From: a virus
Strand: one strand, 5' to 3'
Virus record (IMG/VR): IMGVR_UViG_3300020183_000039
Location: 1 to 64,000 of that record
DNA length: 64,000 nucleotides
Under the pieces are notes generated by a model. The model saw only the letters and a program-made list of their open reading frames with translations, made no database searches and was not told where the DNA came from. Positions 49,709-57,672 of the stretch are shown piece by piece. The translations under genes and the position numbers were made by a program. How positions within the stretch are numbered: the first letter of the stretch is position 1; every line of letters begins with the position of its first letter.

Positions 49709-52605
49709 CAAAGCAGTCCTCGCTGCACCATAGAGTACCTTGTCTCGAGCTTCTTCACCCAGCCGAGCTCGGCCATCTGCTTCATCGAGAACTCCTCGCC
49801 ATCTGGCTCGTCGTCCCACTGGGACGGGGTCTTGGTGCTCTCGTGGACAGACTTGCGGAGCCGGTCGTCGATCGCCACGGAGGAGAAGAACGCTCGGCTC
49901 AGGGGCACGTCGCACATGCCGACGCCCGCTTGGAACCTCGCCCACGAGTACAGGTGGGCCATCTGGAACGCCACCGAGAAAGCTTCAGCCTGCTTCTCGG
50001 GGACCATGAACCACGTCTCGTCGTGGATCGACAGGATGAACTGCGCGGAGATCTTGAACCGACGAGCCAGCCAGTGGGACGCCGTCAGGATCACAGCGAG
50101 CATCTCGGCGCCGGAGGACTGGATGGTCCAGTTGATGCGGCCGGTGTGGAAGTCGTCGCCAACAGCCGCTGGGCGAAGCGCTGTGGAGATCTTCGTTCCG
50201 AGACAGGGGAGCTGCGGCACCTTAGTTCGAAGTGCGATGCCCTCCATGTAGTTGTAGCAGCCGCTGTCGCTGCCGCCCTCGTAGTAGCCATCCGGGCTCT
50301 TCTGGCCCTTCTTGAAGGCCAAAGCTCGGTTACCATACTGGCGAAGCTCGTTTGTGCCGCGGTCCTTGAACTTTTTCTGGATCGTCCCGGCGATGGTCCG
50401 GACCCCTGCGCCATAGAGCATAGCGAAACCGACACCCTTGGCCGTGTCGCGGTCGATGTTGATCGCCTTAGCGAGCTTGGTGTGAGCATCGGTGCCCTTC
50501 TCTTTTGAGCCGGAAAGCACCGTGTGCGCCATCGGAGATGCCCCGATGAACCCGCCCTCCCAAGCGTCCGCATAGATGCTGGCGATCTGAAGCTCCTGGC
50601 CGTCGAAGTCAGCCCCGACGATTTTCCAGCCCGGCGGACATTGGATCCTGGACTTCAGCTCGGTGCCGATGCGATGGGACTTCGTGGAGCACATGGTGAC
50701 CATCAACGACTCGACAGTTCGCCGAGTCACGGTCCCATGAGCGATGATCTCGGGCATCATCATGTTCCAGTGGTTGCCATACGGGTTGTCAACCTCCAGG
50801 AAGATGCGGTCCATGACACGCTTGCGCACAGACGTCCAGTAAGAGGCGGCATTCGCGATCTCCAGAGCGCGCTTAGCGTCTGGCAATTCGCTGCTAAGCC
50901 GCCCTACTTCCATGTCCATGGTAAAGTCTTTCGACAGCAGTTGGCCCACGTTATTGCCATTGCCCTTGGGATGAGGGATCCGCTGGACCTTGCCGTCCTC
51001 GTCTGTGAAGCACCAGCCAAGCTCTTTGGTGTTGATCACCGGGCTGCCCTCCCACTTGAGCTTGAGGAGCAGATTGGAAAGCTTTGACTTAGTGGTGATT
51101 CTCTCGTCAGGGCTAGTGAGAAGCTCGGAGGCCCACTTCGGCTTGAATGCGTACTTGCCGGTGTAACCACGAGGAGTCCAGCTGAGCTGTGAGAGCCACG
51201 GGTCAGCGGCTACCCAGGCGTCGGAGTTGTGCCTCCAGGCATGACCCTGCTTATCGAAGCCACGAAGAACGTCAGTGAACTTCACGGTCTTCTTGCCGCC
51301 AAGGCCAGCCAGAGCGATAGCGGTCTCAGGGTCCGTATCGAAGAGCTTCTGCGCCTCGAGAAGATCCTTATCAAACTCCTTGTTCCACTCGGCGACGTAC
51401 CGCTCGACCAGCTTGTGGCAGATGTCGGTCATCTCGCGGTTGTGGTTCTCGAAGACCTTCTCGACCTGCGCGATCCACTTGGTCCAGTCGGTCGAGACAG
51501 GAATGCGCGAGCCATTGAGGAAGTAGTGGCCGGCAAGCCCGACCTTCGAGGGAGTAGCGTCGAGGTACTTCGGCCAGAGAGCTTGGAACAACTCGGTGGT
51601 GTAGAACGCGTCTTTCATCGCGTAGTCGAGTAGGTCGCGCCGCTGAGCCAACTGGTGGATCTCCGTCGCCTTCACGAAGACGTCTCGGATCTCTTTGTCG
51701 GCGTCCCGCATGCGGTGGACCTCCTTGCCGAAATACTCTCGAACCGCCGCAACGTGGAAGTTGTAGACGTTGACCAGAGCGTTGGTCGAGCCTTCGTCGG
51801 CCCAGCGCGGGCGGAAGCGGAGCTTCTTCTTCTCCTCTTCGGTCAGATCCTCTGGGTCCTTGCCCGAGAGCACGTAGAGCCAGCGTTGCCCTGATGCCAG
51901 GCCAGACACGGCGATGTGCGCCGAGAGCGTGTCGAAGTAGAAGTTCTCGGGCTCAGTTCGCTCCAGAGTGTAGCCATCGCGAGCGCGCACTCGGTCGTAG
52001 GAGATGTTGTGGCCGACCACGAAGTTGTCGTCACCGAGCGGGATGAGCCCGTACTGAGTCCACTTGTCATGCGGAATGAGCGGATCGCACATCTCAGCGG
52101 CCAGCCAGACATACGCTGCTTCAGACGAAAGGCAGGTGCCGATGACCGGAAAGGCTCCGTTGACCACGAAGGTCTCGGTATCGTACGTGAAGGCGCTCTC
52201 AAGCGGGTGAGGCACCGACTCAGTCACCCAGTTGTTGCCCTGCTTGGTGTAGCGGGTCCAGCCAGGTTGGAACACGAAGTCGTCGTAGCTTGGAACAGCT
52301 GGAAGACTGGCTTGAGAGAACTCATTCGCTAGCTCGATGTAGCGATCAACAAATTCCCCGGCCATGAGTTCGAAGTGCCCTTCGATGCCATCGCCCTGCA
52401 GTTCCGGAAAGGGCAGGTCTCCGTCGTAGAGATTGTCCGGGTAGTCTACCGGGACAGGGATCTCGAACCTACTAAGAAGCCGCCTCGACCGTTCGAGCGT
52501 GGAGCTCTTGGGCGCGGGGCGGCTTGCGGAACCGAAGAGCTTTTTGTGGAGGTCACCCTCGAGTACAGGATAGCCTTGCTCGTTCAGCTTCATAGACGTT
52601 GCCAT
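49708..52605 (-). CDS. Family A DNA polymerase, mitochondrial Pol gamma-like
   Basis: 965 residues. 3'-5' exonuclease: TYDTETF near 142, VGHNISYDRVRARD near 200, YAMKDAFYTTELF near 328. Polymerase: motif A VGADFDGQELQIASIYAD near 655, motif B RDTAKGVGFAMLYGAG near 728, motif C SIHDE near 858. The stretch YYEGGSDSGCYNYMEGIA, INWTIQSSGAEML and the final AFFSSVAIDDRLRKSV...TKTPSQW track human POLG closely (there WEGGTES, VNWVVQSSAVDYL, AFFSAVDIDRCLRKEV, KTPSNP). The phage S-TIM5 is known to carry a polymerase of this type. Replicative enzyme of the phage. Confidence 0.93.
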   Translation of the reverse strand: MATSMKLNEQGYPVLEGDLHKKLFGSASRPAPKSSTLERSRRLLSRFEIPVPVDYPDNLYDGDLPFPELQGDGIEGHFELMAGEFVDRYIELANEFSQASLPAVPSYDDFVFQPGWTRYTKQGNNWVTESVPHPLESAFTYDTETFVVNGAFPVIGTCLSSEAAYVWLAAEMCDPLIPHDKWTQYGLIPLGDDNFVVGHNISYDRVRARDGYTLERTEPENFYFDTLSAHIAVSGLASGQRWLYVLSGKDPEDLTEEEKKKLRFRPRWADEGSTNALVNVYNFHVAAVREYFGKEVHRMRDADKEIRDVFVKATEIHQLAQRRDLLDYAMKDAFYTTELFQALWPKYLDATPSKVGLAGHYFLNGSRIPVSTDWTKWIAQVEKVFENHNREMTDICHKLVERYVAEWNKEFDKDLLEAQKLFDTDPETAIALAGLGGKKTVKFTDVLRGFDKQGHAWRHNSDAWVAADPWLSQLSWTPRGYTGKYAFKPKWASELLTSPDERITTKSKLSNLLLKLKWEGSPVINTKELGWCFTDEDGKVQRIPHPKGNGNNVGQLLSKDFTMDMEVGRLSSELPDAKRALEIANAASYWTSVRKRVMDRIFLEVDNPYGNHWNMMMPEIIAHGTVTRRTVESLMVTMCSTKSHRIGTELKSRIQCPPGWKIVGADFDGQELQIASIYADAWEGGFIGASPMAHTVLSGSKEKGTDAHTKLAKAINIDRDTAKGVGFAMLYGAGVRTIAGTIQKKFKDRGTNELRQYGNRALAFKKGQKSPDGYYEGGSDSGCYNYMEGIALRTKVPQLPCLGTKISTALRPAAVGDDFHTGRINWTIQSSGAEMLAVILTASHWLARRFKISAQFILSIHDETWFMVPEKQAEAFSVAFQMAHLYSWARFQAGVGMCDVPLSRAFFSSVAIDDRLRKSVHESTKTPSQWDDEPDGEEFSMKQMAELGWVKKLETRYSMVQRGLL

Positions 52606-52627
52606 CTGATAGGTTGTGTTTGCCTTG

Positions 52628-52655
52628 ATTATAGCCTCGACGGTCAGTTGTAAAC
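52628..52655 (-). promoter_or_regulatory. GTTTAC-N16-TATAAT promoter of DNA polymerase
   Basis: Minus strand GTTTAC (52655-52650), 16-base spacer, TATAAT (52633-52628). Best copy of the early-region promoter. The -35 lies in the last codons of the 58-residue gene; the ATG is 23 bases downstream. Confidence 0.8.
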
Positions 52656-52820
52656 CGTGAGGAGCCCGTAGGACCCTTTGCCCTCGCGGAGCTCTTCCGC
52701 GATCTCGAAAGCCTGCTCAAGAAGAATCTCGCCTTCGATCTCCATCGAATTAGCAAAAAGCTCGTCGGCACGGCTCACAAGGTAGTGAATGCGGTCGACG
52801 GCTGAGTCGCGGTAGTCCAT
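52644..52820 (-). CDS. Small acidic helical protein
   Basis: 58 residues, MDYRDSAVDRIHYLVSRADE, then MEIEGEILLEQAFEIAEELR and ending YGLLTVYN. Single helix-turn-helix style acidic protein. Its last codons contain the -35 of the polymerase promoter. A -10-like CATAAT lies 22 bases before its ATG. Confidence 0.7.
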   Translation of the reverse strand: MDYRDSAVDRIHYLVSRADELFANSMEIEGEILLEQAFEIAEELREGKGSYGLLTVYN

Positions 52821-52841
52821 GGAAGGGGTCCTGTCTGAGGT

Positions 52842-52869
52842 ATTATGCCTCGAGGAGAGCTAGTGAATA
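52842..52869 (-). promoter_or_regulatory. Weak sigma70-like promoter
   Basis: Minus strand ATTCAC, 15 bases, CATAAT; upstream of the 58-residue acidic gene and inside the start of its neighbour's 3' end. Relative of the GTTTAC-N16-TATAAT set. Confidence 0.45.
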
Positions 52870-53060
52870 CTTCGGCTCTTCTCAAAGATTCCTCGGCAGA
52901 TGTCGATGTCTCTCATCGCTTGCTCGAGAGACTCTGCATTGCCGGCGAAGATTTCGTCCACCGCAGCACCGCAATTGAGGACCCAGCGGTACTGGGAGAC
53001 ATGCTCACTGAACCAGATCTGGCAAATCGGATGGCTCACGGCGTCGTCCTTTAAGCGCAT
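52860..53060 (-). CDS. Small hypothetical protein
   Basis: 66 residues, MRLKDDAVSHPICQIWFSEH, then YRWVLNCGAAVDEIFAG and a helix AESLEQAMRDID. It overlaps the end of the 134-residue gene by 56 bases in another frame, a large overlap; the true start could be later, but the next Met (MRDIDICRG) would leave only 18 residues. Three cysteines, no motif. Confidence 0.55.
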   Translation of the reverse strand: MRLKDDAVSHPICQIWFSEHVSQYRWVLNCGAAVDEIFAGNAESLEQAMRDIDICRGIFEKSRSIH

Positions 53061-53409
53061 TTCCGGAGTCGCGTCTCCAGTTGTAGCCAGATGACAGGTT
53101 GACCTTGTCTTCAGGTGGGATGTCCCAGAGGGTTTTACCTATGTCGCCATCGAACAACCCGATATCAAAGTTGTCGTCAAGCTCTTCGAGGAACTCTCGA
53201 CGCTCGTTCCACTTCCGGTGTAATCGAAGCCTCCACTTCATGTACTCGTCTCTGGCTCGTCGACTCTTAGTCGCTTTCCACTGAGAGTACCAGTTCTCGA
53301 GCGCGCTCACGATGCCGATTCCGGCTTTCATCTTGAGCTGCCCCAGTTTCTTCTGGTTGGAGTTGGTCTCTTCAGCCCACTCCTCGAGTCCCCGGATGTT
53401 GCTAGTCAA
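53005..53409 (-). CDS. Basic helical hypothetical protein
   Basis: 134 residues. Tryptophan- and Arg/Lys-rich helices (ALENWYSQWKATKSRRARDEYMKW, LHRKWNERREFLEELDD), ending in RRDSGNALKGRRREPS. It is coupled to the 282-residue gene by an 8-base overlap. It might bind nucleic acid; no known domain. Confidence 0.65.
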   Translation of the reverse strand: MTSNIRGLEEWAEETNSNQKKLGQLKMKAGIGIVSALENWYSQWKATKSRRARDEYMKWRLRLHRKWNERREFLEELDDNFDIGLFDGDIGKTLWDIPPEDKVNLSSGYNWRRDSGNALKGRRREPSDLPDLVQ

Positions 53410-54250
53410 GGTCCGCCTCCAGACGAGTAGTTATGGCCTGTTTGTTGAGCTCTGGGATGCCACTTCCCTCCCTGACGTCATCTCTGTACCTCTCGATGTT
53501 CTCCATTGCGTCGAACACCAGAGGGAAGCTGAGAGCCCGGTTAGCAGGGAAGTCCCGCCAGGCTATCATTTCAGCAAGAGTGTAAGGTGAATCTTCTTCC
53601 CAAGCCTCGTCTCTGGCACCATACAGGAGCGGGAGGCCGTCATTGACCCACCACTCCCGAACGATGGGGACGTACTTGTCCCAAGTACCAGGTTCGACAA
53701 GCGATAGTTTGCACTCCTCGCGGAACGCTTTGACGTAGTGGCGCCCGCGCTTGACGACTTCTACCGCGCTCGGAGGTACCTCCTCGAGGATATAGGCCTC
53801 CTCGCCGCTCATGACCCTTTCGTAGACAGACGGGAAGAGGATCGCCTGAGATATCAACTCGAAGTCGGGAGCAGTATCGCCCTGCTTCGACCAGTTAGAT
53901 ATGTTGAAGAGGATCGAATCGAAGATCGCCACTGTGCGGGCTTTCTTCACGGCCTCGGTCGTCACCGTGGTCTTGGCTGCCGTGGCATTGGCCTTCTCGA
54001 GCTCGGCCTCTAGCTCCTGGATGCGCCTCTGGAGCTTTCGATTCTCAGTCGTCGCAGCCCGCTCGACTTTGGCTTTGTAGGCGTCTAGACCTTGCCCGAT
54101 CTTGTCGGCCGCGATCGTCATCTTGCCCATGTGCTCTTCGAGCTTCTGCACCCAGAGGTTGAACGAGTTCTCGAGCTTCTTGATGTCCGCCACCATCTCA
54201 TCCTTCTGAGTGTTGAGGCGGTTAAGCTCGTAGTCGATCCAGTGGTGCAT
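53402..54250 (-). CDS. Coiled-coil hypothetical protein
   Basis: 282 residues. Residues 5-95 form a long coiled coil (TQKDEMVADIKKLENSFNLW, AYKAKVERAATTENRKLQRRIQELEAELEKAN). The C-terminal 180 residues (YERVMSGEEAYILEEVPPSAVEVVKRGRHYV, DKYVPIVREWWVNDGLPLL) are a separate Trp-rich helical domain. No relative recognised. A promoter with CATAAT lies 24 bases before the ATG. Confidence 0.7.
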   Translation of the reverse strand: MHHWIDYELNRLNTQKDEMVADIKKLENSFNLWVQKLEEHMGKMTIAADKIGQGLDAYKAKVERAATTENRKLQRRIQELEAELEKANATAAKTTVTTEAVKKARTVAIFDSILFNISNWSKQGDTAPDFELISQAILFPSVYERVMSGEEAYILEEVPPSAVEVVKRGRHYVKAFREECKLSLVEPGTWDKYVPIVREWWVNDGLPLLYGARDEAWEEDSPYTLAEMIAWRDFPANRALSFPLVFDAMENIERYRDDVREGSGIPELNKQAITTRLEADLD

Positions 54251-54273
54251 CAGAGTTGGTTCCTGTTTGGTGT

Positions 54274-54301
54274 ATTATGCTACCAAGGACGCCCCGGTAG
54301 A
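54274..54301 (-). promoter_or_regulatory. Sigma70-like promoter for coiled-coil gene
   Basis: Minus strand TCTACC, 16 bases, CATAAT; the ATG of the 282-residue gene is 24 bases on. It overlaps the last codons of the glycosylase gene. Confidence 0.5.
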
Positions 54302-54880
54302 TTTAGATTCCAAGCCGCAACCTCTATCGCTTCGCGTCGACAAAGCCCCTGCTGACGAGCTACGCGGTAACGGGTCTCGTACTGCCTCTCTTTTCCTAAG
54401 CTTCTGGCTGTCTCCCAGAACGCTCGGCAACGGTTGTCCAATTCGCCATCCATGGCGGTGGTACCTGACAAGAAAGCCTTTGAGGGCTCCGTCGTTGACC
54501 TCGTCGGGAAGTGGCCTGTGCCCCTTAACGAAAATCCTCCACGAGTCGAAGGCGTATTGCCCACAACCGTAGAGGCTTCGGGGATCTTTTCGATCCCATT
54601 CAATGTACTGCTCCGACATCTTTCTGAGCCGCTTGGCCTTGACGTTCGAGAAACCGTGAGGCTTCAGTAGTTCCTCAAGCGAGGAATCTGAAGACGCGAG
54701 CTCTGCGGCGATCGGCCATCTTTCGAACAAACTTTCTAAGCAGATGTCCCAGGCCTCTGTCCTGCGGCTCTGATTTAGCAGGATGGCTGAGACAAGGATG
54801 TGCCATTCGGTCGGGAGAGACTCTTGGATGAGCCACTCTCTTGCGTAGGAACTCGAGAGGGGCGGGTTGGTTTCCGACAT
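54275..54880 (-). CDS. HhH-GPD DNA glycosylase, MBD4-like
   Basis: 201 residues. Residues 28-140 match MBD4/Endo III-type glycosylases: HILVSAILLNQSRRTEAWDI (with LLNQ), FERWPIAAELASSDSSLEELLKPHGFSNVKAKRLRKMS, HhH segment LYGCGQYAFDSWRIF, then a catalytic-type Asp130 in EVNDGALKGF. The match to human MBD4 (LLNQT, YPSAE, LLKPLGL, GIGKYGNDSYRIF, DHKLNKY) is close. MBD4 removes T or U opposite G. No Fe-S cysteine cluster, so not Nth or MutY. After Tyr140 the sequence is low quality (SSSAGALSTRSDR), where another frame looks better. Confidence 0.85.
   Translation of the reverse strand: MSETNPPLSSSYAREWLIQESLPTEWHILVSAILLNQSRRTEAWDICLESLFERWPIAAELASSDSSLEELLKPHGFSNVKAKRLRKMSEQYIEWDRKDPRSLYGCGQYAFDSWRIFVKGHRPLPDEVNDGALKGFLVRYHRHGWRIGQPLPSVLGDSQKLRKREAVRDPLPRSSSAGALSTRSDRGCGLESKSTGASLVA
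54280..54453 (-). CDS. Alternative-frame 57-aa protein inside glycosylase tail
   Basis: MDGELDNRCRAFWETARSLG, then KERQYETRYRVARQQGLCR, REAIEVAAWNLN and ending LPGRPW. This frame reads more like a natural protein than the glycosylase frame over the same bases. It is either an overlapping gene or the true C-terminus of the glycosylase if a base is missing near 54455. No clear ribosome site precedes its ATG. Confidence 0.5.
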   Translation of the reverse strand: MDGELDNRCRAFWETARSLGKERQYETRYRVARQQGLCRREAIEVAAWNLNLPGRPW

Positions 54881-54895
54881 CGAATTTGCTTCGTT

Positions 54896-55459
54896 TCACT
54901 TCACGCGTCGTACTGATGCTTTGAGCTGGTCCGCGTTGAGGTCTACCACTTCGACCCTGAAATCGAAAAGCTTCTCGGGATCCGAGAGGAGGTGGAACTG
55001 GCCGGAGAAGCAGTCGTTCTCTGAGTCGCGGAGGAACTCGTTAGCGGGAGTCGGAGGCTCGCAGAGCGCGATGTCTCCAGCAACCTCGGGAGCGGCCTCC
55101 TCGATCGCGCGGATCAGGCGAGCGTTGATCGTCGAGGTGATCGCGAACTCTTCCTCAGTCTTGATCGAGGAGTAGTATTGCTCGTCCTCACTTGGGTGAA
55201 GCTCGATGGCATTGCCATTCTGGAGGATCACCTGGACCACCCGCTCGTCCTCGGGCTTCAATCGAAAGCACACCTCGGGAGATCCGAACTCGGCATCTTC
55301 CTCGCAGTCCGCTTCGAGAATGCGAATCTCGATCAGGTCGTAGAAGGCGCCAGCAAGAGTCTCCCAGTCCGGACCATCAAGGATCTTGGCGATAGCCATG
55401 AAGATCTTCGGGTTGGCCAGCAGTCGCTCCGTGGGGTAGATGATCTGCGTTGTATCCAT
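54896..55459 (-). CDS. Acidic hypothetical protein
   Basis: 187 residues from the ATG at 55459 (MDTTQIIYPTERLLANPK), with GGAG eight bases before it; an in-frame GTG seven codons upstream is less likely. Acidic alpha/beta sequence (GPDWETLAGAFYDLIEIRILEADCEED, VCFRLKPEDERVVQVILQNGNAIEL). GGTAAAAT lies 30 bases upstream. No family recognised. The fold pattern is compatible with a small single-stranded-DNA or early regulatory protein, not established. Confidence 0.65.
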   Translation of the reverse strand: MDTTQIIYPTERLLANPKIFMAIAKILDGPDWETLAGAFYDLIEIRILEADCEEDAEFGSPEVCFRLKPEDERVVQVILQNGNAIELHPSEDEQYYSSIKTEEEFAITSTINARLIRAIEEAAPEVAGDIALCEPPTPANEFLRDSENDCFSGQFHLLSDPEKLFDFRVEVVDLNADQLKASVRRVK

Positions 55460-55502
55460 GAACTCCACAGGAGGCTTCACGGATTGATTTTACCAATCTA
55501 GA

Positions 55503-56201
55503 TCAGAAGTAGATCAACTGCCGGTCTTCGATTCTGTAGACAGGCAGGCGCCCGCCCTCGTTGCCGCAAGAGCCATCGAGTACGATCGAAGAGTCGCTGA
55601 TGTGTACGCAGTGGTAGTGGCCAGCAACGCGTGTCCACGGGAAAGTCTTGTCGGTTTCCCACCAACGAACGCGCTGCCCGGTCGCGTGGTCGATCTTGCC
55701 GTAGAGCATCATGCCGCGAGCCTTGGAGTTAGTGTCCTCGTAGAGCACAGGTCGTGCCATGGCTTCGTTGATCTCCCCGCCGATCCAGCTAGGGAAATAG
55801 GCGTGAGCCGCTCTGTACTCTCTCAAGCGAGAATCTTTGAAGATGTAGCCGTAGTAAGCTTTGGACAGCCAGGTCCGGATCTCCTCGCGGTCGATGTTCG
55901 TATCGTCGAACTCCTTGATCGTGCGTGCCAGCCCTGGCGTCTTAACCAGATCGACCGGGTTGCCCTTGTAGAACCGGAGGAGCTTGTCCTGGTGGTTCGA
56001 ATGGATGACCACGGCCCCGAACGCGTCCTGGAAGGTGCGCACTAGGCCGTAGACCTCAGCGGTCTCGGACGTGTTACAGCGTGAGTCGAACAGGTCACCG
56101 AGGAGGATGACGAGGCAGTCCGGGATCTGAGCCGCGTACTCTAGAGCTTTCTCCAGCGGGCGCGCTTGCGAGTGCACGTCGCCGATGATCAAAGTTTCCA
56201 T
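55503..56201 (-). CDS. Calcineurin-like metallophosphoesterase
   Basis: 232 residues from the ATG at 56201 (METLIIGDVHSQARPLEKAL), which overlaps the kinase TGA as TGATG. Motifs GDVHS, ILLGDLFDSR, IHSNHQDKL (GNHD position) and VAGHYHC are the metal ligands of the family. Substrate unknown; next to a polynucleotide-kinase-like gene it may remove 2',3'-cyclic or 3' phosphates, the job done by the phosphatase half of T4 Pnkp. Confidence 0.85.
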   Translation of the reverse strand: METLIIGDVHSQARPLEKALEYAAQIPDCLVILLGDLFDSRCNTSETAEVYGLVRTFQDAFGAVVIHSNHQDKLLRFYKGNPVDLVKTPGLARTIKEFDDTNIDREEIRTWLSKAYYGYIFKDSRLREYRAAHAYFPSWIGGEINEAMARPVLYEDTNSKARGMMLYGKIDHATGQRVRWWETDKTFPWTRVAGHYHCVHISDSSIVLDGSCGNEGGRLPVYRIEDRQLIYF

Positions 56202-56650
56202 CAGATGCGTATCGTGGCGGTGAAGCCCTCTTTGTCGATAGACGAGAGCTGGGATTTCAGGATGCACCACATGTTCTCCACCACGTGGTCTGGCACCTCG
56301 CGGTCCCGAGCCGAGTTGCGGGCCAAGCACTCTTCAAGAGTGGCGTCGACGACCACCCCGATCACGGTCTCGTACCCGGAGCGTCGTAACAGGTTGATCG
56401 CCTCGCGGCGGTAGGAGGTCCTGTAGTGGGTCGCGTCTAAGATAACGGGGTTACCTACGTTAGTGCTGACCTTGCGTTCTAGGACCTTCTTGATCTCCGC
56501 CCAGTCGCCCTGGATCCTCTCCGACCCGTAGAGCTCCTCTCGGATCGTGTCGGTCGAAACGACAAGAGCCCCGACTACGTCAGCCAGGACTCTAGCACGT
56601 GTGGTCTTGCCAGAGCCCGGGGCCCCGATCATGACATACGCGGCGGTCAT
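56201..56650 (-). CDS. Polynucleotide 5'-kinase-like P-loop protein
   Basis: 149 residues. Walker A GAPGSGKTT (9-17), STDTIREELYG, VILDATHYRTSYRREAINLLRRSG and VVVDATLEECLARNSARDR follow the T4 PNK kinase-domain order (the 'D.tN....r' and lid 'R...R' segments). A stand-alone kinase, without the phosphatase half. With the RNA ligase at 59677-60759 it could repair cleaved tRNA. Confidence 0.85.
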   Translation of the reverse strand: MTAAYVMIGAPGSGKTTRARVLADVVGALVVSTDTIREELYGSERIQGDWAEIKKVLERKVSTNVGNPVILDATHYRTSYRREAINLLRRSGYETVIGVVVDATLEECLARNSARDREVPDHVVENMWCILKSQLSSIDKEGFTATIRI

Positions 56651-56672
56651 CTTGTTCCTTTATGCCATTCCA

Positions 56673-56700
56673 ATTCTATCCGAGTCTGACTTAAGCAAAC
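56673..56700 (-). promoter_or_regulatory. GTTTGC-N16-TAGAAT promoter
   Basis: Minus strand GTTTGC (56700-56695), 16-base spacer, TAGAAT. Drives the PNK-like gene 23 bases downstream. The -35 and spacing match the other early promoters. Confidence 0.65.
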
Positions 56701-56718
56701 CTGGCTTGTACCGGCTGA

Positions 56719-57462
56719 TCAAGTGGTTTCTCTGAGAGCGATACCGGTGATGATGCCAGTGAAGAAAGAGCCCGTATCGATCCTTAGCACGTCTCCGGTC
56801 TTCGTCTCGTAGACCACTGGCTCTCCGTTGCGGCAGATCGTGTGCCCGTGCACTGTCAGATAGTCTTTGCCGTAGCCTTCGACATGGCGATCCCAGATCA
56901 GAACCTCTGGATCTTGCTCGTCAAGCGGGACCCCGGACTCGACCGAAGCGTGGCTCACGAGAAGCTTTCGAGGCTCGTCGTGCTCCCACTCGATCTCAGA
57001 AGGATGCTCGTAGTAGAGCGGAAGAGTCTCCAGCCATGACCACATGTCGGTATCGGTCATGAAGTCGAAGTTCTCCTTCGTGCCGCCATTCTGCTTCCAG
57101 AGCTGGTATTTGCCTTTGGCCAGCCGGAACGGATTGCCCTGGACGTGTTCGTCTTTGGACTCCTTGTAAGCGTCCAGTGCCATCTGCTCGTGGTTGCCGC
57201 GGACTACGTGCACAGCTTTGAGCCCGTACGACTTGGGCTTCTCGTGGATAGCGCGCACCGTGCGAAGCACAACGTCACTGTCGTCACCTCGGTCGATCAA
57301 GTCGCCAGTGAAGACCAGCGTGCATCTAGTACCATAAACCTGGGCTAGTATCTGACGAAGAGCGTCAGCGCAACCATGGATGTCACCGATGACCACGACG
57401 GATTTGTCGTCGAGCTTGTGATCGGCTAGAAGGACACCTTGCTGTTGGAGTTGGTTTTCCAT
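56719..57462 (-). CDS. PPP-type serine/threonine phosphatase-like protein
   Basis: 247 residues from the ATG at 57462 (MENQLQQQGVLLADHKL); a longer frame would cross the promoter region. VVVIGDIHGC, FTGDLIDRGDD, VVRGNHEQM and VSHASVESG, HGHTICRNG give the full PPP signature (GDxHG, GDxxDRG, GNHE). Similar to lambda phosphatase and Ap4A hydrolases. Could act on phosphoproteins (two kinases are encoded in the window) or nucleotides. Confidence 0.88.
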   Translation of the reverse strand: MENQLQQQGVLLADHKLDDKSVVVIGDIHGCADALRQILAQVYGTRCTLVFTGDLIDRGDDSDVVLRTVRAIHEKPKSYGLKAVHVVRGNHEQMALDAYKESKDEHVQGNPFRLAKGKYQLWKQNGGTKENFDFMTDTDMWSWLETLPLYYEHPSEIEWEHDEPRKLLVSHASVESGVPLDEQDPEVLIWDRHVEGYGKDYLTVHGHTICRNGEPVVYETKTGDVLRIDTGSFFTGIITGIALRETT

Positions 57463-57507
57463 GGGTCCATCATAAACTATAAAGGAGCCATTAAGGAGCA
57501 AAGTGAA

Positions 57508-57672
57508 TCAATCCGGGAACTGGTCACCTTTGCCACTTAGACTTTTGGCAAAGAGTTCGGTCCACTCCTCGAGCTCTTCGGTTCGCATGACCGTGAGACC
57601 ATTGTCTTGGATCAGGTCGTGGAGCTGCTGGACTCTGTCCAGCTCTTCTTGAGTGATCATAATGTCTCTCAT
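57508..57672 (-). CDS. Small acidic hypothetical protein
   Basis: 54 residues, MRDIMITQEELDRVQQLHDL, ending GKGDQFPD. Helical and acidic. The ATG overlaps the upstream TGA as ATGA. Confidence 0.65.
   Translation of the reverse strand: MRDIMITQEELDRVQQLHDLIQDNGLTVMRTEELEEWTELFAKSLSGKGDQFPD

Noticed and set aside
55503-56330. 275-aa version of the metallophosphoesterase
   Set aside because: The extra 43 N-terminal residues are Gly/Arg/His-rich and overlap the kinase gene; the ATG at 56201 with TGATG coupling begins at the family's normal start.
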